From NCBI GenBank assembly GCA_023393115.1, contig JAEWMS010000065.1:1-35759 (forward strand): a stretch of 35,759 bases of DNA, in the 5' to 3' direction. The first letter of the stretch is position 1. The number at the start of each line of letters is the position of its first letter. Below the pieces are notes generated by a model. The model had not been told where the DNA came from and did not search any database. It saw only the letters and a program-made list of their open reading frames with translations. The position numbers and the translations under genes are program-made. Below are positions 1 to 7,422 of this stretch, piece after piece. The stretch is from Bacillota bacterium. GTDB taxonomy: Bacteria; Bacillota; Clostridia; Acetivibrionales; DSM-1351.

Positions 1-47
1 ACTTTGACTCTGGCATTTCGTTGGTTCGAGTCCAGCCATCCCAGCCA
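1..47 (+). tRNA. tRNA-Gln (anticodon TTG), 3' part only
   Basis: The window opens inside the anticodon arm of a tRNA. Loop CTTTGAC (2-8) gives anticodon TTG, the T arm is GTTGG-TTCGAGT-CCAGC (20-36), the acceptor strand is CATCCCA (37-43), and CCA is encoded at 45-47. The 5' half lies outside the window. It is the upstream member of a tRNA cluster with tRNA-Lys, three bases away. Confidence 0.9.
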
Positions 48-50
48 TTT

Positions 51-126
51 GACCCATTAGCTCAGTTGGCAGAGCACTTGACTTTTAATCAAGGTGTCCG
101 CAGTTCGAATCTGCGATGGGTCACCA
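51..126 (+). tRNA. tRNA-Lys (anticodon TTT)
   Basis: A complete cloverleaf is visible: acceptor GACCCAT (51-57) pairs with ATGGGTC, the D arm follows, anticodon loop CTTTTAA reads TTT, T arm is CGCAG-TTCGAAT-CTGCG, and CCA is encoded at 124-126. A degenerate copy of its last 50 bases lies at 1854-1903, so this gene appears to have been an integration site whose intact copy was retained here. Confidence 0.97.
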
Positions 127-128
127 AG

Positions 129-161
129 GAGTCTTTCACAAAATGTGAAGGGCTCTTTTTT
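129..161 (+). terminator. Rho-independent terminator of the tRNA cluster
   Basis: GAGTCTTTCAC (129-139) pairs with GTGAAGGGCTC (145-155), with several G-U pairs and loop AAAAT, followed by a run of T. It lies directly after the tRNA-Lys CCA end. Confidence 0.85.
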
Positions 162-526
162 CGTGGCTTCGGGGGCCGTCACGTCCTCTGCCAACTACGC
201 TAATAGCTTGGAAACGTATATCTTGATTATTCAATGAAATAAACCCAGTCAAGATATATGGAATTGAACAACTAAACTGATGGGAACATTCCACAGACTT
301 CGGAGAACAACACCATGTCGAGGGGTGCTCCCTATTTCATTTCAGGAGATAGTGCTGCGGCATTGTCTCCTGTTTTGCATTATTTACATAATGAGAGGAC
401 GATGATATATGAAGAAGCTTACTTTAACAAGAACCTGACTGACAAGACAATTGAGGAAGGAATAGATTGTACGTGCAGATGGGTATGGTATAATATGGAT
501 ATCCTGAAATACAAGGGGGTTATGAT
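162..526. other. Spacer with two inverted repeats upstream of the 527 gene
   Basis: No convincing gene is seen here. Two RNA-structure candidates are present. One is a perfect 10-bp inverted repeat, TATATCTTGA (217-226) with TCAAGATATA (249-258), closing a 22-base loop. The other is an 11-bp stem AGGAGATAGTG (344-354) / CATTGTCTCCT (361-371) with loop CTGCGG and two G-U pairs, followed by GTTTTG. An open frame at 315-530 crosses the second stem, lacks a ribosome binding site and resembles nothing I recognise, so it is not called. The region may be the 5' leader of the following gene. Confidence 0.5.
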
Positions 527-1597
527 TTGAATACACAGGAGTTAGTGCAGTGGCTACTTGAAAGTGGGGGTCCGACAATTCGGTATCGTACGGCAAAAGA
601 GTTAGCGGAGATAAATAGTGGAATTGAACTTGGTAAGATGGCAATAGAGTTAACTGATAGTCAAGAGGTTAAGGCGTGGCTTGATAATCTCGACCCAAGT
701 ATGGTTAACCTACGGACTTATCATGGTTGTGCTAATACATGTTTCGAGAATGCCATAAGCAAACTGGCGCAACTGGGTATGCATGCAGGGATGGCTCCAT
801 TGGATAAAAGGACACAGCCACTTCGTAATTGGTTGGAACAGATGGTTAACGCCAATGATGAGAAATGGGATGTGTTCGCAATGACCATATTTTCTTCTTT
901 CCTTGCGGTTGCTGGTTATGAGGACAATGCAATAAAGTCTTTTCTGGACAGCCGACTTAAAGTATTATATGAGTTTACGAGCAAGCGTAATTATGATATA
1001 TACGATGATACGTACAAATATAAAGGCGTTCCCAAGGCGTTTCAGGGAAGACCAATAATCAATCCAAGCCTTTATGTAGGAGGAAACTATAGATACCCGT
1101 TAGTATATGATGTGTATGGTTTATCGACTATGGTAAACAAGGGCGATATGGCAGTAGATGATAAGATTAATACTATTATCAAATACATAATGACACCTGA
1201 GTATCATCAAAAGATTGTTGACGGTTATGGCATTCTGGCAGCCCCGAATGGCAAGTATTACAGCATGGGCTGGGATGTTAAAGTACCCGGGTTCTTCGGT
1301 ATAGGGGTGGAAGTTGGAAAGAAAGGTGCTTTGTTAATTCAGCGTATGGAGCTAATGGCACATTTCCCCTGTGTTGCAGGAACAGCATGGTTTACGAGTG
1401 CTCTTGACCACCTTGAGACTTTCAAAACAGATAAGGGCACATATAACTTTCCTAAACACTACCTTGGGGAAAAAGAAGGATACTGGGTATGTGGTATGCA
1501 TATGGGACTTGGAGAGAATCGTAGAGCAAAGATAGCGAATGAACTTGAGTCAACTTTCTGGATGATGTTAATCAAGAAGTTGGCTGGAATGATATGA
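527..1597 (+). CDS. Conserved protein resembling squalene-cyclase-like alpha/alpha toroids
   Basis: The 356-residue product starts at TTG 527, placed by an AAGGGGG ribosome binding site at 513-519. The N-terminus (WLLESGGPTIRYRTAKEL) has the shape of a family of prenyltransferase/squalene-oxidase-repeat-like proteins that begin with WLL...PSxRYR. A Tyr/His/Cys stretch YHGCANTCFENAI (about residues 65-77) and a Trp/His-rich C-terminus (GYWVCGMHMG) could line a pocket. No signal peptide or membrane segment is seen. The gene stands alone as the only intact cargo between tRNA-Lys and its duplicated 3' end. Function is unknown and the toroid assignment is a family-level inference. Confidence 0.6.
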   Translation: MNTQELVQWLLESGGPTIRYRTAKELAEINSGIELGKMAIELTDSQEVKAWLDNLDPSMVNLRTYHGCANTCFENAISKLAQLGMHAGMAPLDKRTQPLRNWLEQMVNANDEKWDVFAMTIFSSFLAVAGYEDNAIKSFLDSRLKVLYEFTSKRNYDIYDDTYKYKGVPKAFQGRPIINPSLYVGGNYRYPLVYDVYGLSTMVNKGDMAVDDKINTIIKYIMTPEYHQKIVDGYGILAAPNGKYYSMGWDVKVPGFFGIGVEVGKKGALLIQRMELMAHFPCVAGTAWFTSALDHLETFKTDKGTYNFPKHYLGEKEGYWVCGMHMGLGENRRAKIANELESTFWMMLIKKLAGMI

Positions 1598-1611
1598 AAG
1601 GAGGTGACGTA
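1597..1611 (+). promoter_or_regulatory. Near-perfect Shine-Dalgarno deciding the start at 1612
   Basis: AAAGGAGGTGA (1597-1607) complements the 16S 3' end almost fully and sits 4 bases before ATG 1612. It overlaps an in-frame ATG at 1594 that is therefore unlikely to be the start. Confidence 0.75.
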
Positions 1612-1842
1612 ATGGAGGCGCTGACAGTTAGTACCGTAGAACACTATGATTCTCTGGTTGATGAGGGCAAAGACCCTGTGCATTATATTGATATCTTGAA
1701 AGCATACGTGGCAAGATGGGATGGAGGCAGTACGAAGTCGGACACGACTGCATGCGTTGTTGAAGGTAGTCATGATATCTGTAACAGCATTGTTAGAGTA
1801 TCCCGTTCTGAAACCCGTATGAATACTGGAAGGTATGGTTAG
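1612..1842 (+). pseudogene. N-terminal stump of a SAM-dependent methyltransferase
   Basis: From ATG 1612 the frame reads MEALTVSTVEHYDSLVDEG followed by KDPVHYIDILKAYVARWDGG. This resembles the start of class I SAM methyltransferases of the HYDxLIDExNDPVxDPxxLxxYMxxWDG type. After about residue 36 the similarity is lost, and no glycine-rich SAM motif follows before the stop at 1842. The excellent ribosome binding site and position right behind the 527 gene suggest it was the second gene of an operon. It is now a 76-codon remnant that ends just before the tRNA-Lys scar. Most of a normal 200-270-residue enzyme is missing. Confidence 0.6.
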
Positions 1843-1853
1843 GAGGTATTATT

Positions 1854-1903
1854 CTTGACTTTTAATCAAAGTGTCCGCAATTCGAATCTGCGCTGTGTCA
1901 TCA
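1854..1903 (+). repeat. Degenerate duplicate of the tRNA-Lys 3' half (att-like scar)
   Basis: Fifty bases match tRNA-Lys 77-126 at 45 of 50 positions and in the same orientation, including the anticodon arm, the T arm and a decayed CCA (TCA). The differences are at 1870, 1880, 1893, 1896 and 1901. The acceptor strand no longer pairs, so this is not a functional tRNA. This is the pattern left when an element integrates at a tRNA 3' end. It delimits a 1.73-kb segment (127-1853) with no recombinase left. Confidence 0.88.
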
Positions 1904-2205
1904 AATCGAGTAGGAGGGAAAATTGAATCGTTTGCCCAGGCAACCATATTTTCAGCTATATCAAAGCCTACTCCCTTTTCTGCTCCGAACTTCATAAGCG
2001 CCATTAATTCTCTGCCATTATTGCAGCAAAATTGACCGATCGTCTTTTTTTTCAAATCAAAGGCTGATAATTCATCTACAAGCTCTTTCTGTAAAAAAGG
2101 ATAACTCTCTTCCTGTAATCTTTTAATTATGTCTTCGTACCATCCGGGAGCACGATGTTCAAAAGCTTCTTCCCACGCTTCCTTGTTAGACATTATGTAA
2201 TCCAT
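1904..2205 (-). pseudogene. Class I SAM methyltransferase, truncated at the tRNA scar
   Basis: The frame starts at ATG 2205 behind GAGG and encodes about 95 genuine residues: a MDYIMSNKEAWEEAFEHRAPG start, then IGQFCCNNGRELMALMKFG, which is SAM-binding motif I, and GVGFDIAENMVAWAND, the acidic motif II region. The open frame runs on to 1849, but its last residues are antisense tRNA-Lys scar sequence. The C-terminal two thirds of a normal enzyme of about 250 residues are missing. The gene keeps its own promoter (2278-2306), so a short product could still be made, though it lacks the substrate-binding half. The truncation lies at the recombination junction. Confidence 0.75.
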
Positions 2206-2277
2206 GATTTTTCCTCACTTATTAATAAATATTTTTGGATGCCTTCTCTGTAATATGCTTTTCTAACATTATTAACC

Positions 2278-2306
2278 ATTTTAACATTTGACTGACATTA
2301 TTTCAA
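2278..2306 (-). promoter_or_regulatory. Sigma-A-like promoter of the truncated methyltransferase
   Basis: On the minus strand TTGAAA (2306-2301) and TAAAAT (2283-2278) are separated by 17 bases, about 70 bp before the ATG at 2205. Confidence 0.6.
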
Positions 2307-2488
2307 TGTACAAGTAAATTTAGGTATTAGAAGGATTTTATTATCATAAGAGTAAAAATATCATGTCGTAAGTAACCACTCCGCCCTTATATTGAATATG
2401 TTATCTTAAGGCAGTTTTTGTAAATATAGTGTACCTCCATTAATTTTGCAAATATGGTTAAACTTTATTTAGGACATAATAACTACTC

Positions 2489-3331
2489 TTACTTACAGTT
2501 GTTTACATCTAATGGTCTAGGTTGCTTCCCGTCAATATCTGTATAACCATAATCAATGGCAATTTGTGAGGCAGTCATTTTTAAACCACTCTTTTTCAAA
2601 ATATTATTATCAGAAGCCAATACAGCAATTGCCATACCTATGAATTCTGGAGATTCAGAATTGCTTAAATCAAAATATTCTGATGCTTTTAATACCGATT
2701 CCGTTCTAACAAGTCCAGGATAGATTGTAACTACACTAATATTATGTTCATTCAATTCATATGCCATAGTTTCTGTTAATTTATTAGTTGCTGATTTCGC
2801 CATTCCATATGAAACTCCCATATCATTTCTTTCTGCTGACCAAAATGAAATATTTACAATTAATCCAGTTTTATTATTTATCATATGTGGAATTGTATAA
2901 TAACTTGTAACATAATGTGCTCTAACACCAGATGTAAATGCTTTATCAAAGCGACTTAACGGAGCAGTCCAAAACCCATTTTCTTCCCAAAATGGCGTTC
3001 CATCATTAAAGTATTCATACCCACCCCATACATTATTTACAAGAATATCAATTTTCCCTTGCTCAGCAATTATGCTTTCCAGCACTGCGTTGGTTTGTTT
3101 ATCATCAGTGTGGTCGCATTTAATCCCATATCCAATACCATTATTATCTCGTATCTCTTTTTCCGTTGCCGAAATACATCCGCCGAGATTAACGGCACCT
3201 TGAAATTCAACCTCTGTTCTACCAGTAAAATAAACAATAGCACCTGCCTTCGCAAGAGCAATCGCAATTCCTTTTCCAATACCTCTGGTTGCACCTGTTA
3301 CCAATGCTACTTTTCTTTCAATCTTTTGCAT
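2489..3331 (-). CDS. Short-chain dehydrogenase/reductase
   Basis: The 280-residue protein is a classical Rossmann-fold SDR. The cofactor motif TGATRGIG is at residues 12-19, the NN motif at 99-100 (VNNVWGG), the catalytic Ser lies in ISFWSA (162 or 165), and Tyr175 and Lys179 form YGMAK. The Arg in TGRTE (38) after the second strand favours NADP(H). The insertion around residues 43-72 and the WEENGFW stretch resemble the DHRS1-like group rather than FabG. The substrate is not predictable. ATG 3331 follows AGAGGGG. It lies between two gene remnants in a region of sparse coding, and no operon partner is visible. Confidence 0.9.
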   Translation of the reverse strand: MQKIERKVALVTGATRGIGKGIAIALAKAGAIVYFTGRTEVEFQGAVNLGGCISATEKEIRDNNGIGYGIKCDHTDDKQTNAVLESIIAEQGKIDILVNNVWGGYEYFNDGTPFWEENGFWTAPLSRFDKAFTSGVRAHYVTSYYTIPHMINNKTGLIVNISFWSAERNDMGVSYGMAKSATNKLTETMAYELNEHNISVVTIYPGLVRTESVLKASEYFDLSNSESPEFIGMAIAVLASDNNILKKSGLKMTASQIAIDYGYTDIDGKQPRPLDVNNCK

Positions 3332-3595
3332 ACAATTAACCCCTCTTATTCAATCTGAATATTTAATATTAAACTTTTGATGGTCTCTTTTATAAGAGCT
3401 GCCTTAGCATATATATTTACGGACATACCTCTAAGATGACTGTTAACTCATATCCAAACCCTCTCATGGTAAGAGTTTATATGTTGAATATGAATTCCCA
3501 CTTACTCATATAAACCACCTCTCAGAACTTATGTTCGATATTAGTATAACATATCTTATAAATATTACAATAATTACTTAAACCACTTAACTTTA
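3332..3595. other. Non-coding spacer with a 9-bp inverted repeat
   Basis: GTTTATATG (3475-3483) and CATATAAAC (3507-3515) form a perfect inverted repeat with a 23-base spacer, upstream of the dehydrogenase gene on the minus strand. It could be an operator or a leader hairpin. No gene is recognised. Confidence 0.4.
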
Positions 3596-3780
3596 ATTAG
3601 CATTAAAGCTTCTTCACAAGCTATCCAAAATTCACTCTTATCATTATAATAAAACCTCCAATTCAGGATCTCCCATATCAGCGTAACCCGAGGATGGAAA
3701 CCATTCAGATTAAGCTTTTTCCCCAAGTCCCTTTATGACTTGTGGCACAGTCCCATCAGCTTCAAAAATAACTCAAGCTA
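3596..3780 (-). pseudogene. Remnant of a GyrI-like / AraC effector-binding domain
   Basis: Read on the minus strand the segment gives FEADGTVPQVIKGLGEKA, a stop, then SEWFPSSGYADMGDPELEV, and after a one-base shift YYNDKSEFWIACEEA. The order W/Y-x-P-x-SGY, then DxPELEVYY, then E-x-W-I matches the C-terminal half of the GyrI-like small-molecule-binding domain (bacterial transcription activator effector-binding family). At least one stop (near 3709) and one frameshift (near 3650) break it, and nothing N-terminal remains. It is too short to identify the parent regulator. Confidence 0.6.
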
Positions 3781-3825
3781 TATTATCATTGTGATAAGCC
3801 ATTAACAAATTACTGCAATCAAATA

Positions 3826-3854
3826 TTGCATATTTATACAACACAACGTATAAT
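3826..3854 (+). promoter_or_regulatory. Sigma-A promoter of the carbamoyltransferase-like gene
   Basis: TTGCAT (3826-3831) and a perfect TATAAT (3849-3854) are separated by 17 bases. The start codon at 3885 follows AGGAGGT, leaving a leader of only about 25 bases. Confidence 0.8.
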
Positions 3855-3884
3855 AATACATAAACAGCTAGGAGGTAAATAACT

Positions 3885-4793
3885 ATGAAACACTTTATTT
3901 CTCTGATAGATTATTCTCGTTATGAATTATCAGAAATATTGAACAGAGCAGATTATTATGAAAAGGCATGGAAAGATAATAAGATGCCAAAAAGCCTACT
4001 TAATAAAAGAGTGGGTCTATGGTTTTACGGCAATGGTTTCAGGAACAGGCTTGCCTTTGAACTCGGTTCAAAAGAAATGGGGGCTTCAGTTTCGTATATT
4101 CCAGGAGATTTAGGTATTCATGAACCCCTTGAGGATGTCGGTTACTACCTTCAGAACTGGTATTCTCTGCTGATAATTAGAGCCAAAAGCCATCAGGCCC
4201 TGACTTTTCTCTCCAAATATATAAGTATCCCGATTATTAATGCGCGAACCGATTTCAACCATCCTTGTGAAATAATGGGTGATTTACAATTCATCAGAAA
4301 ATATCGAGGTTCTCTTGATGGGCTGAAGGTTATTTTTGTAGGAGAATTATCAAATATCTGTATGAGTTGGTTTGAAGCGGCTGTAAAGTTTCCAATAAGC
4401 GTAACGCAGGTTGCCCCTGAGAATTATTTAGCAGATACTGAAACACTAAATAACATGAATAGTTCTGCACTTGGGAGCATAAATACCTCTACCGAGCTTG
4501 AGCCGTTGCTGTGCAAGGCAGATTTACTATACACCGACTGTTGGCCCAAGTCAGATGATAATCAAATGTATGAACAGATAAAAAGCCAGTTTCTCCCCTA
4601 TCAAATAACTGAAAAGGACCTTTCAATGTTGCATGAGAAAGCAATGTTTCTTCCATGTCCACCTGTTACAAGGGGAGAAGAAGTCTCGGACAAAGCCATG
4701 GCTTCAGGATTGTGCCTCAATTATAAGGCTAAAGAATATCTGTTACATTGTCAGAATGCCATAATGGAAAAAATAATGAGTGAGCAGAACTAG
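3885..4793 (+). CDS. Divergent aspartate/ornithine carbamoyltransferase family protein
   Basis: The 302 residues follow the transcarbamylase fold, with the carbamoyl-phosphate domain first and the amino-acid domain second. TDFNHPCEIMGDLQFI (about residues 122-137) corresponds to the HPCQ-ADL block, GLKVIFVGE starts the second domain, and FLPCPPVTRGEEVS (about 256-269) stands where HCLP (ornithine enzymes) or HPLPR (aspartate enzymes) is expected. The phosphate-binding loop STRTR is replaced by GNGFRNR (about residues 50-56), which keeps the arginines but loses the Ser and Thr contacts. It may act on another substrate or have a non-catalytic role. No arg or pyr genes are nearby. It is monocistronic, with its own promoter and terminator. 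Confidence 0.8.
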   Translation: MKHFISLIDYSRYELSEILNRADYYEKAWKDNKMPKSLLNKRVGLWFYGNGFRNRLAFELGSKEMGASVSYIPGDLGIHEPLEDVGYYLQNWYSLLIIRAKSHQALTFLSKYISIPIINARTDFNHPCEIMGDLQFIRKYRGSLDGLKVIFVGELSNICMSWFEAAVKFPISVTQVAPENYLADTETLNNMNSSALGSINTSTELEPLLCKADLLYTDCWPKSDDNQMYEQIKSQFLPYQITEKDLSMLHEKAMFLPCPPVTRGEEVSDKAMASGLCLNYKAKEYLLHCQNAIMEKIMSEQN

Positions 4794-4816
4794 CTGCTCA
4801 CTCATTATTTTTTCTT
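4771..4816 (+). terminator. Perfect 17-bp terminator hairpin overlapping the end of the CDS
   Basis: The stem 4771-4787 pairs without mismatch to 4794-4810, and the six-base loop AACTAG (4788-4793) contains the TAG stop of the upstream gene. A T tract follows to 4813. Because of the flanking A and T runs it could also serve the convergent GH43 gene. Confidence 0.92.
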
Positions 4817-4864
4817 GGTTGTATATATGATTTTGGGGAGTTTTCCAATTCAAAATAAACTATT

Positions 4865-6280
4865 TTACTCTAAAGAAAATGAAGCAAGACTTGCACTGCC
4901 CTGTCCTGTATATGTGAAATACAAAGCTTGTATACCATCCGGTATTGAAATATCAGCAGAATATTCTGTCCATACATTAGTGAAATCAACTGATATTCTT
5001 CCCAGAGTTTCACCGTTCCACGAAGTTTTAACCTCAAAGTCACCTTTGCAGTATCCACGTACCTTGATTTTTACTTTTTTAACACCTTTACAGTCAAAAT
5101 ATTTGAAACCGGCTGTGGCAGAAGCTTTCATGTTTGCAATATATCCTGTTTCCTCATCGCCGTCTCTGCCATCCTGGGTAATCTTAGGGAATTGATGGCC
5201 CATCCAGGCTCCTGTACAATCAGTGTAAACTGATTCTTCATTGCAGAAAAGATTACAGGCCAGATATGCCGGGTATTCACCCTGTCCTATTAGTGCTCCA
5301 CCATTGGGACCGCAGGACGTCATTTCAACCTGAGGAATAGTACCGTCTTCTAAAAATTTTATTTCTTCTATACAGCCCTGCCTGCTGAAATTGGTTCCGT
5401 TTGTATGTCTGTGATAAAAAATGTACCACTTGTTGTTAATTTCAATAATACTCCCGTGATTGTTACCCCCGTAAAACATTGGCTTATCTGCCGGCTTGTA
5501 GGTATCAATATGAAGATCGTTATTGCTTACAATTACTCCTTGATATTTAAATCCTTTTGTTGGATACTTGCTGGTAGCATAACAGAGCTCATGCATCACA
5601 ATTGAGGAATATACAAAGTAGTAGGTGTCCCCTTTCTTTCTAATTGAAGGAGCTTCAAAAAACTCATGACCTTCAAAACCACTGCCCTTGCTGAAGGGTT
5701 CACTTGGAGAAATGGTCACAGTTTCTTCCTTTATAGTCAGCATATCGGGGTAAAGAACTGTAGCCATGGCACCCTTTCTTGATCTGTCCCCGATAGCACA
5801 AAAACCGGTATACAAATAGATATTTTCTCCTTCTGTAAGTACTCCCGGGTCGAACTGAGGTTCATCTCCCTCCCTTTCTCCAAGTCGTGTACCATCAGAA
5901 TAATGTACATATCCATAAAATTCAAATTTACCTGCCGGAGTATCGCAAACAGCCACAGAGACAATTGGAACCTTGTCCAGAACATAGTAAAGATAGTATC
6001 TTCCGTCCGGCCCAACAGTTACGTCGGGTGCATACAAACACATTCTTCCATCCGGATTGAGGGGATCATCTGTTTTTTTGTAAATCACTCCTTCATACTG
6101 CCAGTTACCCAGGTCGTCAACCGGTGCTGACCAGCACACGTAGTCATTCAGACAATATACATGTCCATTGAAGCGATCGTGGGAACCATAAACATAGACT
6201 CTGTTGTTAAAAACGTACGGCTCTCCGTCGGAAATGTATTCCCATGACGGAAGATAAGGATTGAAACCCTGCTTTTTCAT
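4865..6280 (-). CDS. Intracellular family 43 glycoside hydrolase with C-terminal beta-sandwich
   Basis: The 471-residue protein has a five-bladed-propeller GH43 domain in residues 1 to about 320. Candidate catalytic residues are the base Asp18 (SDGEPYVF), the pKa-modulating Asp144 (EPQFDPGVL) and the acid Glu209 (FFEAPSIRK); the 65-residue gap between the last two fits the family. Residues about 335-471 look like a carbohydrate-binding beta-sandwich of the CBM6 type (VKKVKIKVRGY, SFSLE end). There is no signal peptide, so it probably cleaves imported arabino- or xylo-oligosaccharides in the cytoplasm. Xylosidase and arabinofuranosidase cannot be separated by eye. ATG 6280 follows AAAGGAG. It is divergent from an AraC regulator. 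Confidence 0.9.
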   Translation of the reverse strand: MKKQGFNPYLPSWEYISDGEPYVFNNRVYVYGSHDRFNGHVYCLNDYVCWSAPVDDLGNWQYEGVIYKKTDDPLNPDGRMCLYAPDVTVGPDGRYYLYYVLDKVPIVSVAVCDTPAGKFEFYGYVHYSDGTRLGEREGDEPQFDPGVLTEGENIYLYTGFCAIGDRSRKGAMATVLYPDMLTIKEETVTISPSEPFSKGSGFEGHEFFEAPSIRKKGDTYYFVYSSIVMHELCYATSKYPTKGFKYQGVIVSNNDLHIDTYKPADKPMFYGGNNHGSIIEINNKWYIFYHRHTNGTNFSRQGCIEEIKFLEDGTIPQVEMTSCGPNGGALIGQGEYPAYLACNLFCNEESVYTDCTGAWMGHQFPKITQDGRDGDEETGYIANMKASATAGFKYFDCKGVKKVKIKVRGYCKGDFEVKTSWNGETLGRISVDFTNVWTEYSADISIPDGIQALYFTYTGQGSASLASFSLE

Positions 6281-6526
6281 AATATATTCTCTCCTTTGGA
6301 AGCATCCAACCAGGATACTTTAATTGATGTAATCATTGATGGAAATATATAAAATTAGAATTCCAAATTGATATTTTCATATGTATAAAAGTTAGTAAAA
6401 AATAAACGATTAATTGTTTTTCCCTTTTTAATCAGTCCTTATAATGATTTTATGATATTTGAACTCTATATGACAATGATATATACTAAGAGATAATTGA
6501 TATATTCTAAGATGGGAGAAAATATA
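6281..6526. promoter_or_regulatory. Divergent GH43 / AraC-regulator promoter region
   Basis: This AT-rich spacer of about 245 bp separates two divergent genes. A TATAAT-like hexamer on the plus strand lies near 6439, and ATTGATATA / AATGATATA-like words recur before the regulator gene. I see no clear operator or well-spaced -35 box. Confidence 0.45.
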
Positions 6527-7282
6527 ATGACTTTTATTCATTATGTAGAATATGATGCGGCTCATCAGGAGAACTTTGTTTTTGATATTCCCGAGGGCCA
6601 TGACTGTTGGCTATTGGTTATAACACAAACACCTGCTCTTTTTATAGTAAATAATGAGATAAAGGAATATCCTGCTCACAGTGCAATTCTATATCGCCCT
6701 CATCAAAGTATATATTACCGTGCCTGTGGTGAAAAGTATATCAATGACTGGATACGTTTTGAATCCACAGAAGCATATGTAACTGAGACTATGCTTCCAC
6801 ACGGGGTTCCTTTTTCCCTGGATAACCCGGAATATTGTCACAAGCTGTTTCAACTTCTAGTGACTGAACACTCCTTCAATAAGGATTATAAGGATTCCTC
6901 AATTGATTACCTATTAAGAACTCTGTTTAACAAACTTCTTGAGTCATGCTTTCGTACAGGCATAACTCTGCAATATTATAACCTGCTCAGTCTCCGTACA
7001 AAAATCTTCAGCAACCCGGGTAAGAATTGGTCTATTCCTGTCATGGCTGATGTTTTGCATGTTAGTCCAGGTTATCTTCAAACCATTTATAAAAATACCT
7101 TTGGAATATCCTGCATGTACGATGTTATAAACAGTCGTATCCGTCTTGCCAAGGAATATCTATTGCACCGGACTCATTCAATAGCTGAAGTTGCTGCACT
7201 ATGTGGCTACAATAATATTGAACATTTCTGCAGGCAGTTTAAGAAAATTACAGGCTGTACACCCGGGAAATGGAGCAAGTAA
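6527..7282 (+). CDS. AraC-family transcriptional regulator
   Basis: The 251-residue form starts at ATG 6527 behind GGGAG (6514-6518); an upstream TTG at 6497 has no ribosome binding site. The N-terminal half is a small cupin-like sensing domain (VNNEIKEYPAHSAILYRPHQ). The C-terminal 100 residues are two helix-turn-helices: MADVLHVSPGYLQTIYKNTF, then IAEVAALCGYNNIEHFCRQF, ending in GCTPGKW. Its divergent arrangement suggests it responds to a sugar and activates the neighbouring GH43 gene. Confidence 0.88.
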   Translation: MTFIHYVEYDAAHQENFVFDIPEGHDCWLLVITQTPALFIVNNEIKEYPAHSAILYRPHQSIYYRACGEKYINDWIRFESTEAYVTETMLPHGVPFSLDNPEYCHKLFQLLVTEHSFNKDYKDSSIDYLLRTLFNKLLESCFRTGITLQYYNLLSLRTKIFSNPGKNWSIPVMADVLHVSPGYLQTIYKNTFGISCMYDVINSRIRLAKEYLLHRTHSIAEVAALCGYNNIEHFCRQFKKITGCTPGKWSK

Positions 7283-7350
7283 TTTGCTTCGCAAAGCTTT
7301 TAGTCTCATTCTAATTTCTCTGTCTTCGCTGGCAAGTTATCTTGTTCGCT

Positions 7351-7372
7351 AGGGGGGAGACTACTCCCCCCT
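7351..7372. other. GC-rich hairpin between convergent genes
   Basis: AGGGGGGAG (7351-7359) and CTCCCCCCT (7364-7372) form a perfect 9-bp stem with loop ACTA. It lies between the regulator and mutS2-like stop codons. No clear U tract follows on either strand, so terminator function is plausible but unproven. Confidence 0.5.
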
Positions 7373-7422
7373 TTGCACTCCCGCTACACCGAGAAGGGGA
7401 TTACCAAACAAACAGCTTTTAT

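Noticed and set aside
315..530. 71-codon open frame upstream of the 527 gene
   Set aside because: It crosses an 11-bp hairpin, has no ribosome binding site, and its sequence matches nothing I recognise.
1459..1773. Minus-strand open frame overlapping the 527 gene
   Set aside because: It is antisense to the real gene and its start, and its composition is typical of a shadow frame.
1849..1903. Reading the methyltransferase as continuing to 1849
   Set aside because: The last residues are antisense tRNA-Lys scar sequence, not protein-coding evolution.
1854..1903. A second functional tRNA-Lys
   Set aside because: It lacks the 5' half and the acceptor strand and CCA are altered.
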